This document shows positions 1 through 8,155 of a stretch of 64,000 nucleotides of DNA, in pieces. The stretch spans positions 310,001 through 374,000 of the forward strand of contig NZ_FUKN01000013.1 of the NCBI RefSeq assembly GCF_900163785.1. Reading direction: 5' to 3'. The translations under genes were made by a program, and so were the position numbers. The notes beneath the pieces were generated by a model. That model had not been told where the DNA came from. It made no database searches and saw only the letters and a program-made list of their open reading frames with translations. Origin of the DNA: Psychrobacter sp. JB385. GTDB lineage: Bacteria; Pseudomonadota; Gammaproteobacteria; Pseudomonadales; Moraxellaceae. Each line of letters begins with the position of its first letter. Position 1 is the stretch's first letter.

Positions 1-2
1 GT

Positions 3-1694
3 GAAGTTGCAGCTACAGCACCAGCATTCCTTACGGGGGCAGGTGGCTCAACAATGGGCGCAAGAGCTTTGGATCAAGGATTGAGAGGCGCAGCAGTTGG
101 TGGATTGCAATTAACGCAAGAGGGTGACGACTCAAATCAACGTCTTTACAATATGGCAGGAGGTTTTGCAGGTGGCGCAGTAGGTCAAGCAGGTGGTGAA
201 GTTGTAACGAATGTTATTGGAAAAGGTGTAACAAGAAGCGTAAATGCCATCAAAGGTAACAAAGCACCAAAGGCGCAAGCTATTGATGACCTAGGTAAGC
301 AGTATGGTGTCAGAATGTCAGTCGGTGACATTAAAGGTGGCGGTATTATTAAGAATACAGAAACGCACCTTGAGCGCGTACCCGTAGTTGGACTAAGTAA
401 GTTTAGAACAGGTCAACATGCAGAGGCGCAAACAGCCGCCAAAGGCGTGGTAAGAAAGTTAAAAACAGTTGCTGATGACGTTGATTTTAAGGCTATTCCC
501 CAGATTGAGAAGGCGGCGCAGCAAGGAGATAAAAACGCTTCTCGTATCTTAGGTGTTGTTAATGATGCGGGAGATGACACTGGTAAGCTATTACAAGCCA
601 GCCTAGAGGTGCAAGCATGGCGCAAAAGTGCGATTGCTACGAAGTTGTATGACAAAGTAGAAAAAGAAGTTGTTAAGTCGGGTAATGATATTGTACAACC
701 CACAAAGACACGCGCTGCTATTGTCAGTGAGCTCGATAAGCAAGCCGCCTCTATATCGCCAAACAAAGTAGTGGTTCGTGAATTAACAGAAATGCTTGAC
801 AATATCGACGATGCTGCAAAGCCTAAGACGTTTGGCAATATGCGAGGATTACGATCAACGCAAGGTAACTTAGCAGAGGAATACGGCAAAGGCACAGGTA
901 AGGGTGATGCTTACGCGTCTAGCGTGTTTGGACGCTTACGCACAGCAGCAGAAGATGACTTATCATCATTTGCTGCTAACTCGGGCAATACAGGTATTAA
1001 AACAGCATATAAAAAAGCAGATAAGTATTATGCTGGCGTGATGCGCGGTAAAGAGAAATCATTTGCTAAAGCCACACAAAGCACCACACCTGATCAGATT
1101 TATCGCAATTTCGTGAAAGCAGGTAAAGGTGATGGTGCTAAAAATTTTTACAATGCCCTTGACCCTAAAGGACAGGCTACCTTACGCCTACAGATGGCAG
1201 AGGAAGCAATCGGTAAGGCATGGAATGAGACGATTGAGGCGTTTAGTCCTGCTAAATTCGCAGGCGAGTTTGAGCGCATGGCAGAGCCTTATAGCCGAAT
1301 CTTTAAAGGTGATGACAAAAAACAAATGGACGGGTTCGTTAAACTTATGCGTCATGTTGAGCGTGCAGGTCAATTTAAAGAGAATCCGCCTAATGGTGTT
1401 CGATTGACAGATATCGCACTAGTTGGAGGTGCGATTGCAAGTCCGAAAACGGCAGTGGCAGGTGGTGGTGTGGCTTTACTTGCTAGAACACTTCTAACCA
1501 CAAAAGCAGGTAAGAACTTACTGTTAGCAGCTGATAAGCTGCCAAGCAATAAGCAAGCGGCAATGGACAACCTCCTAAAAATTGCAGCTAAGGCATCGGC
1601 AGCAGCAGGGACTAAAACAGGCCAAGAAGTTTCCAACAAGGTGGCTGGAACGAAAGTAAATGAGCAAGATAGCAAGTCACTAACGTCATTCTGA
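3..1694 (+). CDS. Phage-type virion/ejection-like protein, 5' end missing
   Basis: The reading frame is open from the first bases of the window, so the ATG at 54 is internal or the start lies upstream; at least 564 residues remain. The N-terminal part is rich in Gly/Ala and resembles the hydrophobic glycine-rich stretches of phage internal-virion or DNA-ejection proteins. The middle is highly charged and helical (Lys, Ala, Asp, Glu), and a second Ala/Gly-rich hydrophobic stretch lies near residues 465-495 counted from the ATG at 54. No enzymatic motif is visible. A hairpin terminator follows at 1777. The link to phage virions is inferred from composition, architecture and the phage-type genes downstream; a membrane-active or tape-measure-like role is also possible. 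Confidence 0.55.
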   Translation, partial: EVAATAPAFLTGAGGSTMGARALDQGLRGAAVGGLQLTQEGDDSNQRLYNMAGGFAGGAVGQAGGEVVTNVIGKGVTRSVNAIKGNKAPKAQAIDDLGKQYGVRMSVGDIKGGGIIKNTETHLERVPVVGLSKFRTGQHAEAQTAAKGVVRKLKTVADDVDFKAIPQIEKAAQQGDKNASRILGVVNDAGDDTGKLLQASLEVQAWRKSAIATKLYDKVEKEVVKSGNDIVQPTKTRAAIVSELDKQAASISPNKVVVRELTEMLDNIDDAAKPKTFGNMRGLRSTQGNLAEEYGKGTGKGDAYASSVFGRLRTAAEDDLSSFAANSGNTGIKTAYKKADKYYAGVMRGKEKSFAKATQSTTPDQIYRNFVKAGKGDGAKNFYNALDPKGQATLRLQMAEEAIGKAWNETIEAFSPAKFAGEFERMAEPYSRIFKGDDKKQMDGFVKLMRHVERAGQFKENPPNGVRLTDIALVGGAIASPKTAVAGGGVALLARTLLTTKAGKNLLLAADKLPSNKQAAMDNLLKIAAKASAAAGTKTGQEVSNKVAGTKVNEQDSKSLTSF

Positions 1695-1776
1695 TTTCTG
1701 AGCCTTAATGTTTTATTTATATTGCTTGAGTGATCGTTATAGTAAGGTTCCTGTAATGGAATAAATGTTGGTAATA

Positions 1777-1816
1777 TGGATAGTGCTAGGAACGACAGCT
1801 AGCACTATCCACTTTT
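1777..1816 (+). terminator. Strong hairpin after the phage-type gene
   Basis: A perfect 13-bp stem (1777-1789 with 1799-1811) encloses a 9-base loop and is followed by a short CTTTT tract. It lies between the stop at 1694 and the start at 1829. The T-run is short, so it may act as an attenuator or RNA-end stabiliser rather than a full terminator. Confidence 0.55.
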
Positions 1817-1828
1817 AAAGGTTAATAC

Positions 1829-2854
1829 ATGGAATATCTACTACTAGCTATCGGAATCCTTGCTGGTATTTTTGCTTTAGCAGTGTTGGGCTATTTGGCA
1901 AGAGTGCTTTGGCGATTTGGCAAATATTTGAAAGCTAAGGCGCCTGCGCTTTGGTACATTTATAGTGGTTTTTGGATTTTATCATTATTGATTGTTTTAG
2001 TAGTGATTTTTGGGGGTGCTGTTAGCTTTTATAATCAGGAGAAAGCCAGGAAAGCCAAACATACCTTTTTAGAGTCTAATTCAAAACTCATAGATAGTGC
2101 TGCAAATGACTTTGTTGAGCTAATGTACTTATCTGAGAGAACGTTTTATATCGGCTCTGATGTTGATGAATTAGCATCGTGCATACCAAGTCTCATCGAG
2201 TTGGAAAAAAAATATGATAACAACAATGGCGGGTATTTCGATCTAAGCTACATAATTATAAATCGAGCTGAAGAGCTGGGCGACAAGTCGACACCTTGGA
2301 ACAACCTGACTCAAAAGGAAAGAGATAGGATATCTTTAAAGATTATTGATTGCGATAAAGCATTAGGGTTGCTGACTGATGATGAATATGAAAGACAGAA
2401 AAGACTTGCGTTAGTAAAAATACAGCCCATACCTAAAAATGAAATAGATAGAGAAATTGAACGATTACGAAACACTGGTATGAGTGATGCGGAAATCATG
2501 GATGCACTACTGATCCATAAAGATTTTGGAGCAAACTTACAACTTATTGCTGAACGACTTGAAGACACAGGCTCAATAGATCCTTTATATGGTGTTGGTA
2601 ACCGTATCGGTTTGAATACGCATGATGTAGGACCATTAGCTGGCATGGTCAAATTGCAATCAAGACTTGATGAGTATGATGCGCGTGCAGAAGCTACAAG
2701 AGAAGACATAGCCAACTTAAATACTATTCCAACAATTGATTATAACCAACACAAGAGCACTCCTGCTCCTGCAGTGAATATTGAAAGGCCAGAGGTCAGC
2801 AAAGAAGATTATGATTTGGCTATTGAGGAGGAAGATGCGACAGTGAGCGAATAA
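1829..2854 (+). CDS. Two-helix membrane protein of the phage region, unknown function
   Basis: The protein has 341 residues. A first hydrophobic helix spans about residues 3-28 and a second about 45-70. The rest is a soluble, charged, mostly helical region ending in an acidic Glu/Asp tail. I do not recognise a family. The start ATG follows the sequence AAAGG at 1817-1821, a reasonable ribosome site. The gene sits alone between the hairpin at 1777 and a clear terminator at 2928. It could be a lysogenic-conversion or superinfection-exclusion membrane protein, as such genes often stand as separate units after phage structural genes, but nothing in the sequence proves this. Confidence 0.6.
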   Translation: MEYLLLAIGILAGIFALAVLGYLARVLWRFGKYLKAKAPALWYIYSGFWILSLLIVLVVIFGGAVSFYNQEKARKAKHTFLESNSKLIDSAANDFVELMYLSERTFYIGSDVDELASCIPSLIELEKKYDNNNGGYFDLSYIIINRAEELGDKSTPWNNLTQKERDRISLKIIDCDKALGLLTDDEYERQKRLALVKIQPIPKNEIDREIERLRNTGMSDAEIMDALLIHKDFGANLQLIAERLEDTGSIDPLYGVGNRIGLNTHDVGPLAGMVKLQSRLDEYDARAEATREDIANLNTIPTIDYNQHKSTPAPAVNIERPEVSKEDYDLAIEEEDATVSE

Positions 2855-2927
2855 TGGACGTGCCAGCATTTGCACAGAGCTTTAAATTAGTAAATAGATA
2901 AACAGAAAAGTTAATAAGTAGAAGAAC

Positions 2928-2950
2928 AACCCGCCTTTGAGCGGGTTTTT
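2928..2950 (+). terminator. Rho-independent terminator
   Basis: The stem AACCCGC/GCGGGTT (2928-2934 with 2941-2947) has a 6-base loop and runs into TTTTT. It ends the transcript of the membrane protein gene. A very similar hairpin lies on the minus strand at 10924-10947. Confidence 0.85.
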
Positions 2951-3004
2951 ATTGGTCATAATACTGCCATTGAGCAGTTTTTTTGTGTCTGCTAAATGAA
3001 AAAA

Positions 3005-3079
3005 GTTATCTACTATAGATAACCTGCTATCTACTATAGAACTTTGAACCTCTTATAACCCCTAATCTAACCTTATAAG
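3005..3079. promoter_or_regulatory. Candidate operator: palindrome, 21-bp-spaced direct repeats and inverted repeat
   Basis: Positions 3005-3023 form a palindrome with 8-bp arms (GTTATCTA/TAGATAAC) around CTA. The 13-mer TATCTACTATAGA occurs at 3007-3019 and again at 3028-3040, exactly 21 bp apart (two helical turns). A further 7-bp inverted repeat, CTTATAA/TTATAAG, lies at 3052-3058 and 3073-3079. All lie just upstream of the AlpA-like gene at 3129, which suggests a regulator binding region that controls the replication module. Confidence 0.5.
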
Positions 3080-3128
3080 TCGTAGCGCACCGTTATGACG
3101 CACAAGGCAACTATACGGAGTTATAAGC

Positions 3129-3416
3129 ATGTCAAATACAGAAAAACCAGTTATCCATTTTATTGATAACAATTCAGAAAATACCGCACAAGCCAATTCA
3201 ATAGATAGAGCAAAATATCTACCACCGCAAGGCATGAGCCGTGCAAAGGATATCTTACCGTTCTTGCCATTTAGCAATACAACACTTTTCGAATGGTCCC
3301 GTGACGGCCGTTTCCCAGCACCAGTAAAACTCTCATCTAATATGACCGCGTGGCGCAATGCTGATGTGATTGCATGGTTAGAAGGACAAGCCAACTCTAT
3401 AAATGATGGAGTGTAA
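3129..3416 (+). CDS. AlpA-family helix-turn-helix regulator
   Basis: This 95-residue protein carries, at about residues 35-90, the AlpA/excisionase-type winged-helix pattern: a short helix, a 'FSNTTLFEW' recognition segment, a 'DGRFPAPVKL' wing and a 'WRNADVIAWLEGQ' closing helix. AlpA proteins bind DNA and switch on excision or early genes in phages and satellites. The 35-residue N-terminal tail is polar and probably flexible. It is the first gene of a tightly packed run (3129-7835) and lies just behind the candidate operator at 3005-3079, so autoregulation is plausible. The ribosome site is CGGAG about 11 bases before the ATG. Confidence 0.8.
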   Translation: MSNTEKPVIHFIDNNSENTAQANSIDRAKYLPPQGMSRAKDILPFLPFSNTTLFEWSRDGRFPAPVKLSSNMTAWRNADVIAWLEGQANSINDGV

Positions 3417-3418
3417 TA

Positions 3419-3664
3419 ATGACTACTACACGGCAAACAAAGCAGACTTATAGCCAACTTATCCATAACCACATGTTAGAAGGTAAAAGCATTTCAAACA
3501 TGGAAGCTTACGACCAGTACGGTATGACTTGCTTCTTACAGCGTGTTAGTGACCTACGCGCAGCAGGTGTAGTTATTCAAGATGAAATGGTCACACAGAA
3601 TGGGAAGCGGTTTAAGCGATATTGGATAGACCAACCAGCACCACAAGCAGCAGAGGGGGTTTAA
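3419..3664 (+). CDS. Small winged-helix protein (phage HTH_39-like)
   Basis: This 81-residue protein starts two bases after the AlpA-like stop. It has the pattern of short winged-helix domains found beside phage replication genes: helix 'SQLIHNHMLEG', a 'SISNMEAYDQYG' segment, the helix 'FLQRVSDLRAAG' and a beta-wing 'VVIQDEMVTQNGKRFKRYW'. The 'RVSDLRAAGV' helix is typical of phage proteins annotated as helix-turn-helix domain PF14090. It probably binds DNA as a regulator or replication accessory. The family assignment is by eye. Confidence 0.7.
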   Translation: MTTTRQTKQTYSQLIHNHMLEGKSISNMEAYDQYGMTCFLQRVSDLRAAGVVIQDEMVTQNGKRFKRYWIDQPAPQAAEGV

Positions 3665-3666
3665 TC

Positions 3667-4167
3667 ATGCTTACTATCTCAAACAGCACCATAGGTATGA
3701 AAGATGGGCTTTACTCACTCAATGACTTGCATAGGGCCAGTGGCGGTGAGAAAAAACACAAGCCAGCATTCTTTCTGAGAAATGACAAAACCAAGGAGGT
3801 TGTGAGCGAGTTGCGAAATAGTAACTCGCTTGAAAACATAGTAAGGGTAAAGCGCGGGGGTGAAGATCAAGGTACATGGGTATGTAAAGAATTGGTCTAT
3901 TCTTACGCCATGTGGATAAGCGCAAAGTTTCACATCGCAGTCGTACAGACTTTTGACGCAGTAGCGAGCGAGTATCAGAGACTTGATAAGCGGCTTGATA
4001 GACTGTGTAGAGACTTAGATGCTGTAACTATAAATCTTAGTAATGCTGGACGCTTTCTTAATATCGGTGGCAAACAGCTTAAACCTCAATTGCAGCGCAG
4101 TATTAATGACACGCTTAAACAAATGCAGCCTAGTCTTGAGCTCGTAGAGGGAGGTAATAAGTCATGA
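3667..4167 (+). CDS. KilA-N domain phage DNA-binding protein
   Basis: Residues 1-100 carry the KilA-N fold: an N-terminal 'TIGMKDGLYSLNDLHRASG' strand-helix, the 'KKHKPAFFLRNDKT' segment, and the 'GTWVCKELVYSYAMWIS' and 'FHIAVVQTFDAV' helices. KilA-N proteins are phage DNA-binding regulators or antirepressors. The C-terminal third is a helical, coiled-coil-like region. I take the ATG at 3667 because GAGGGGG lies 8 bases upstream and the previous gene ends at 3664; an upstream in-frame start at 3622 would overlap that gene by 43 bases. The stop overlaps the next start by four bases (ATGA), so the two are translationally coupled. Confidence 0.85.
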   Translation: MLTISNSTIGMKDGLYSLNDLHRASGGEKKHKPAFFLRNDKTKEVVSELRNSNSLENIVRVKRGGEDQGTWVCKELVYSYAMWISAKFHIAVVQTFDAVASEYQRLDKRLDRLCRDLDAVTINLSNAGRFLNIGGKQLKPQLQRSINDTLKQMQPSLELVEGGNKS

Positions 4168-4778
4168 GTGATAATCGTACCAAACCCAATGTAAAGGGCC
4201 ATCACGGAGCAAATTCGAGTCTAAATGACATGTATTCGAGCGTAAAAGCACAGAATTCGAGCCTACATAGTATGAATTCGAGTTTTGATAGCAGCATTTT
4301 AAATATGTCTGCTAAATCAAAGGAATCCACTAAAAATCGACTAGATCCAAGACGTAAAAAAACTGATGTAACAGGGGTTATTACCCATTTTTTGACTTTT
4401 AATAATAGTGAAAGGCAGTGCTTTACAATCAGTGCTAACAGCAGTTACTATAGAGGTCTCTCAAAACTTAACAGCGACTTGCCAAGTCGTAAACCTTTGG
4501 CTTTTTTTGTGCCTGATAATAGTGCGGACTCTCAAGCTGTCTCTATACAATCAAGCACTGCCCTAAGAGCGCATTTAAGCGTATCAAGGGGGCAAACCAT
4601 CATATCTATAGCAAATCACTTGCTAACCGACTATGACGGGTTGACGCTGCAAAATAAAATAGCCGTAAGGCGAATATGCGGGGCGGTCACTGTTAAGACC
4701 GAGAGTAAGACCCGTCACCCTATACATTTGTATAGCGTGGCACATACTCAAAAATTAACAGGAGGCTATCATGCCTAA
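4164..4778 (+). CDS. Unknown protein with four heptad repeats encoded by 21-bp iterons
   Basis: This 204-residue protein overlaps its neighbours at both ends (ATGA at 4164; ends inside the next gene), so it belongs to the same operon. Residues about 17-46 contain four tandem 7-residue units of the form (N/Y)SS(L/V/F)xxx. The rest shows no motif I know; residues 70-195 look like a compact mixed alpha/beta domain. Because the repeat units are conserved at the DNA level (see the repeat at 4213-4282), the gene may carry a replication origin inside it, as lambda gene O does, with the product as origin-binding protein. That analogy is inference. Confidence 0.65.
   Translation: MSDNRTKPNVKGHHGANSSLNDMYSSVKAQNSSLHSMNSSFDSSILNMSAKSKESTKNRLDPRRKKTDVTGVITHFLTFNNSERQCFTISANSSYYRGLSKLNSDLPSRKPLAFFVPDNSADSQAVSIQSSTALRAHLSVSRGQTIISIANHLLTDYDGLTLQNKIAVRRICGAVTVKTESKTRHPIHLYSVAHTQKLTGGYHA
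4213..4282 (+). repeat. Four ATTCGAG iterons at exact 21-bp spacing inside a gene
   Basis: ATTCGAG occurs at 4213-4219, 4234-4240, 4255-4261 and 4276-4282, each 21 bp from the last. The bases between are partly conserved (TA at unit positions 10-11 in the first three). The period equals two DNA helical turns and also seven codons, so it can serve as a protein heptad repeat, a protein-binding iteron array, or both. Confidence 0.8.
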
Positions 4779-5373
4779 TTCTACCCGTACGACCTCAAGC
4801 ACCCAAGCGACTGCCAACACTACACTAGCCACATTCAAGGCAGGTGATAGCGTTCTGTGCCCATCATTAAGCATTAATCCTTTTGTTCTGAGCAACAACA
4901 CGCGCAGTAAGCGTAACTTGCTGTCACTGACTCATGATGGCAGTTACTTTTACTATGATGAAAAAGGTTATTTTGTCCCAGCATGTGACAAAGAAACAGG
5001 CGATTATCAGCCCTCACTATTCCACGACACGCCAGCTAATAGAGCAGCCATAACCACCTTGTATGCCGTTCCCGGTAAAACCGCAATAAAGCTTATAGAC
5101 CTAACCGATCATGACGATGATGAAGTTATTCTAATGTCGTCCTGCATGTTGTCCGATACTGCTTGTGAAGTCTTGGGCGCTGCTGAAGTCATGCACGATA
5201 TTGGTCAGCTACTCTACCTAATCTATAACGAAGAGATATCTCCTAATCAAGCCAAGTCAATGGCGCGCCTTGCGCACGATACTACTGACAGATGGGATAG
5301 CATTCTTTCACACCTACTCGATACGCTAAATAAGCCACTAGAACAGACTGCGTTTGGCAAGGTAGAAGGTTAA
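4771..5373 (+). CDS. Hypothetical protein of the phage replication operon
   Basis: This 200-residue protein starts inside the previous gene, with a near-perfect ribosome site (AGGAGG) 7 bases before the ATG. The first 20 residues are Thr/Ser-rich and probably disordered. The middle has beta-strand-like stretches. Residues about 125-195 form two or three amphipathic helices with the segment 'DTACEVLGAAEVMHDIG', a shape seen in small phage accessory proteins. I cannot name a family. Its position between the iteron gene and the DUF3987 gene suggests a replication or regulatory accessory role. Confidence 0.65.
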   Translation: MPNSTRTTSSTQATANTTLATFKAGDSVLCPSLSINPFVLSNNTRSKRNLLSLTHDGSYFYYDEKGYFVPACDKETGDYQPSLFHDTPANRAAITTLYAVPGKTAIKLIDLTDHDDDEVILMSSCMLSDTACEVLGAAEVMHDIGQLLYLIYNEEISPNQAKSMARLAHDTTDRWDSILSHLLDTLNKPLEQTAFGKVEG

Positions 5374-5377
5374 GAAC

Positions 5378-5608
5378 ATGAAAACTATCCAGCAATTAAG
5401 ACAAGATCATATCGATAGCAAAATGGGCGAACAAATCCACCTAGATTGGTTCGATGCTTTATTCACTACTATCAAAGATGATCTTAGAAGTGGTGATATT
5501 CACAAAGCACAAAAACTTGCAGACATTGGGCAATATTTAGCACAAGACTTTCAGCATTACTCTGAAGATGAGCTGGCTGGCCTAATTGCTGAAAAGGGGG
5601 AGTTATGA
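5378..5608 (+). CDS. Small acidic hypothetical protein
   Basis: The product has 76 residues and is predicted to be almost fully helical, with an acidic C-terminal half. No known motif is visible. It starts four bases after the preceding stop, and its own stop overlaps the next start by four bases (ATGA at 5605), so it sits firmly inside the operon. Confidence 0.6.
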   Translation: MKTIQQLRQDHIDSKMGEQIHLDWFDALFTTIKDDLRSGDIHKAQKLADIGQYLAQDFQHYSEDELAGLIAEKGEL

Positions 5609-5718
5609 AGACTTACCCAACGAAGCAAAGTCGTAAACACGCTAAGCGCAAAAGCTATTACAAGAAGTATAGAGAGCAGCGCAAGCCTAAACAGTCGCAA
5701 GCAAGGGGGACTAGATGA
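5605..5718 (+). CDS. 37-residue very basic miniprotein
   Basis: The frame runs ATG 5605 to TGA 5716-5718 and overlaps both neighbours by four bases (ATGA at each end), which strongly favours real translation by coupling. The ribosome site GGGGGAG lies 4-10 bases upstream inside the previous gene. About 17 of 37 residues are Lys, Arg or His, with the core 'RKHAKRKSYYKKYREQR'. A peptide like this would bind nucleic acid or another acidic partner such as the preceding acidic protein. Function unknown. Confidence 0.6.
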   Translation: MKTYPTKQSRKHAKRKSYYKKYREQRKPKQSQARGTR

Positions 5719-7835
5719 CCACCTCAACACAACCAAGCACCCATGAAAAAGCCCGCGCATTTAGCGCAGGCTTTGAAATGATAAGTAGGTTTAACGCAGC
5801 CCCACGGCAAGGGCTGTCAAATGACAATACGCTACTAAAATTATATAACCTATGTGAGCAGTTAGGCATACAAGATAAGCTATTGCACATTGATAGCAAT
5901 ATTACCATAACCACGGGCTTTGATACAGGCACAATAGCGCCCACGGCTGGCACGATAGGGCTGGTTTTGAGTAACAACCAAGATGAACCAGTGAGCCTTG
6001 CTAGCGTCAAACCTAGCAGCAATCAAAAATCTTTAATCATTGATCGTGTGCAACCGTCAGCGTTAATCATTGGCCCATTAGACGGCACCCGTGCGCTGAT
6101 AGCCGTTGATAACTTAGATGACGCAGTAATGCTCGCTCAATGCTTAATAAAGGACAATGCTACGATACTAGCATGCCTTGACAGCCTGTTATTTAATGGC
6201 ATGGTGAAGCATTTTGCTGAAGTCGCACCCGTTACTATTTTTACTACAATAGATAAGAAAGAAAATGTGTGTGAACCGCTGGCAGGTGCAAACGTCAAAG
6301 CGGTTATCACTGTTTTTGATGTGCTGCTACAGTTAGAGAACGGCGCTACCTATGCTGATATCCTAGCCGATAACGATACAACCATACTCGATCTACAAAG
6401 CGAGATATGGCCAACACCTGAACCATTAGCTAATGACCCTAGTAAACCGACCCCATACCCCATAGATGCGTTCACAGGCTTACTAAAGCATGTTGTTAAG
6501 GCGGTAGCATACTACACACAAGCACCAACAGCCATTGCAGGTCAGTGCGTTTTAGGGGCATTGGCACATATGGGGCAACGCTTTATTGATGCACCCATGG
6601 GGCACGGGCACATGCCAGCCAGCTTAATAATGATAACAGAGGGTGAGAGTGGGAGTGGTAAGTCATACGCAATGAGCTTAACTCACTTCAAAATAAAGGA
6701 ATATGAGAAACAGAAATATGCAGATTATTTAATTAGCCTATCATCATGGGAAGGCAACGTGGCTATGTTAAAAGGTAAAGAGCTTGCCGAATTTTTGGAC
6801 GACAACCCGAAACCGCAAAGCCCTAAAACCATGTTTAAAGAAGCCACAATAGAGCCGATATTAGACAAATTCGTTGAGGGCAGTATCAGCAATGCATCAT
6901 GGACAACAGACGAAGCAGGGCAGTTTTTCAATGGTTACACTATGAAAGGTGATACCGCTGGCAATGCTTTGTCAGCATTAACCACCCTTTACAGTGATGG
7001 CGAGGTATCAAGGTTACGCTCGCAAAGGTCGGCCCGTTCAACCCCTTACACTGATGCTTATGACGTACGCATGACGCTATTACTCCAAGGGCAGCGTATT
7101 ATCTTGGAACCAGCACTAGCCGACCCTCTAATGAATGGACAAGGGTTTTTAGCTCGGGCCTTGATTGCCTGTCCTGATGACACACGGGGCAAACGAACCT
7201 TGAACAACCTTCAGCGTAACAATGAAAGCCCTTACGATAACCCCCACTTAATAGACTACTGGTCACGTTGTCAAAGCTTACTTGATCCTATGCCAGCCAA
7301 TCTACCAAATGACAGCACAGGTGCACCTAAGCGCATTAAAATGCAGTGGGCAGATAATCATACGAAACAAATCTTTAGTGACTTTGCCCAGGCGATAGAG
7401 AACCGCCAAGCTAAAGGGCAGACGTTAGAGTATTTAAAGGCGTATGCTTCACGGATGGCAGAGAATGCTAGTCGCATAGCGTCATTGATGGCATTTTTTG
7501 ATGGGCGTAATACGATCACTACAGATGATATAACACGGGCGTTTATGTTAGTTGAGTATTCTACAGCCGAACGCTTACGATATCTTGATGCAACCCCAAC
7601 AGGTGAGCAGAACGACAGTGAGAAGTTAAGTAGCTGGCTAGTGGATAAAGCGAGGGGTAAAAATCCACCAATGTTAAATCGTGCTGACGCTTACAATGGC
7701 GCACCTAAGCCAATGCGGAAAAATAACAAGGTGCTGCAAAATGAGTTAGATAACTTGGAAAGTATGGGACATATCAGACAAAACAAAGAAGGACAAAGAA
7801 AGATTATCGAGATAAATCCTAAGCTTTATAAATAA
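5715..7835 (+). CDS. DUF3987-type replication protein (primase/helicase-like ATPase)
   Basis: This 706-residue protein has a Walker A motif 'GESGSGKS' at residues 310-317 and a following acidic segment 'WTTDEAG' (about 396-402) that fits Walker B. This is the layout of the DUF3987/YfjI proteins that replace DnaB-type helicases or P4-alpha-type primases in phages, satellites and plasmids. The first 230 residues form a separate domain with no visible motif. The C-terminus, from about residue 630, resembles a winged helix ('NKVLQNELDNLESMGHIRQ') that could bind the origin. It is the last and largest gene of the operon. A terminator and a repeat cluster that may be its origin follow. Confidence 0.8.
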   Translation: MTTSTQPSTHEKARAFSAGFEMISRFNAAPRQGLSNDNTLLKLYNLCEQLGIQDKLLHIDSNITITTGFDTGTIAPTAGTIGLVLSNNQDEPVSLASVKPSSNQKSLIIDRVQPSALIIGPLDGTRALIAVDNLDDAVMLAQCLIKDNATILACLDSLLFNGMVKHFAEVAPVTIFTTIDKKENVCEPLAGANVKAVITVFDVLLQLENGATYADILADNDTTILDLQSEIWPTPEPLANDPSKPTPYPIDAFTGLLKHVVKAVAYYTQAPTAIAGQCVLGALAHMGQRFIDAPMGHGHMPASLIMITEGESGSGKSYAMSLTHFKIKEYEKQKYADYLISLSSWEGNVAMLKGKELAEFLDDNPKPQSPKTMFKEATIEPILDKFVEGSISNASWTTDEAGQFFNGYTMKGDTAGNALSALTTLYSDGEVSRLRSQRSARSTPYTDAYDVRMTLLLQGQRIILEPALADPLMNGQGFLARALIACPDDTRGKRTLNNLQRNNESPYDNPHLIDYWSRCQSLLDPMPANLPNDSTGAPKRIKMQWADNHTKQIFSDFAQAIENRQAKGQTLEYLKAYASRMAENASRIASLMAFFDGRNTITTDDITRAFMLVEYSTAERLRYLDATPTGEQNDSEKLSSWLVDKARGKNPPMLNRADAYNGAPKPMRKNNKVLQNELDNLESMGHIRQNKEGQRKIIEINPKLYK

Positions 7836-7851
7836 TATTCTTACCTAAAAA

Positions 7852-8155
7852 CGTGCCTTTTTTGCCTAAATGCCCCTTAGACCTTATAGCTAGGGGGTTT
7901 TATTTAGTAAAGGTATCTGCCTAAGCGTGCCTTTTTTGCCTAAACCATCCTAAAAACATGGTCATTTAGGCACAATAAAGGCAATTTAGGCATGCTTAGG
8001 ACGGAGGTGTTACTAAATTAATGCTATGAGTAGCAAGGCTTACAATCAATTTAGGCAGTTTAGGCACGTTTTTCAGGTACAAAACTATATTGGCAGACGT
8101 TTAGTGCCTGCCTTTCCTCACAGTGTAAAGAAACCCTAAGGTTTCCCTAAGGTTT
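7852..8155. repeat. Iteron cluster, candidate replication origin
   Basis: TGCCTAA(A/G) occurs at 7863, 7918 and 7937, and its reverse complement TTTAGGCA at 7965, 7985, 8050 and 8059, so the copies face each other around position 7955. A 19-bp perfect direct repeat, CGTGCCTTTTTTGCCTAAA, lies at 7852-7870 and 7926-7944. An 11-bp perfect tandem repeat, CCCTAAGGTTT, lies at 8134-8144 and 8145-8155, next to AT-rich sequence holding two TGTTAAT copies. No convincing gene exists from 7836 to 8500. The position right behind a replication ATPase gene makes an origin the most likely role. Confidence 0.65.
7873..7906 (+). terminator. Terminator of the replication operon
   Basis: The 8-bp stem CCCCTTAG/CTAGGGGG (7873-7880 with 7890-7897, one G-T pair) has a 9-base loop and is followed by TTTTATTT. 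It lies 38 bases after the stop of the DUF3987 gene, between the two 19-bp repeats of the adjacent repeat cluster. Confidence 0.75.

Noticed and set aside
4213-4282. CRISPR array
   Set aside because: The repeated unit is 7 bases within a 21-bp period, inside a gene; there are no spacers of CRISPR length and no cas genes in the window. The arrays at 7852 and 9223 also have no CRISPR-like unit length.
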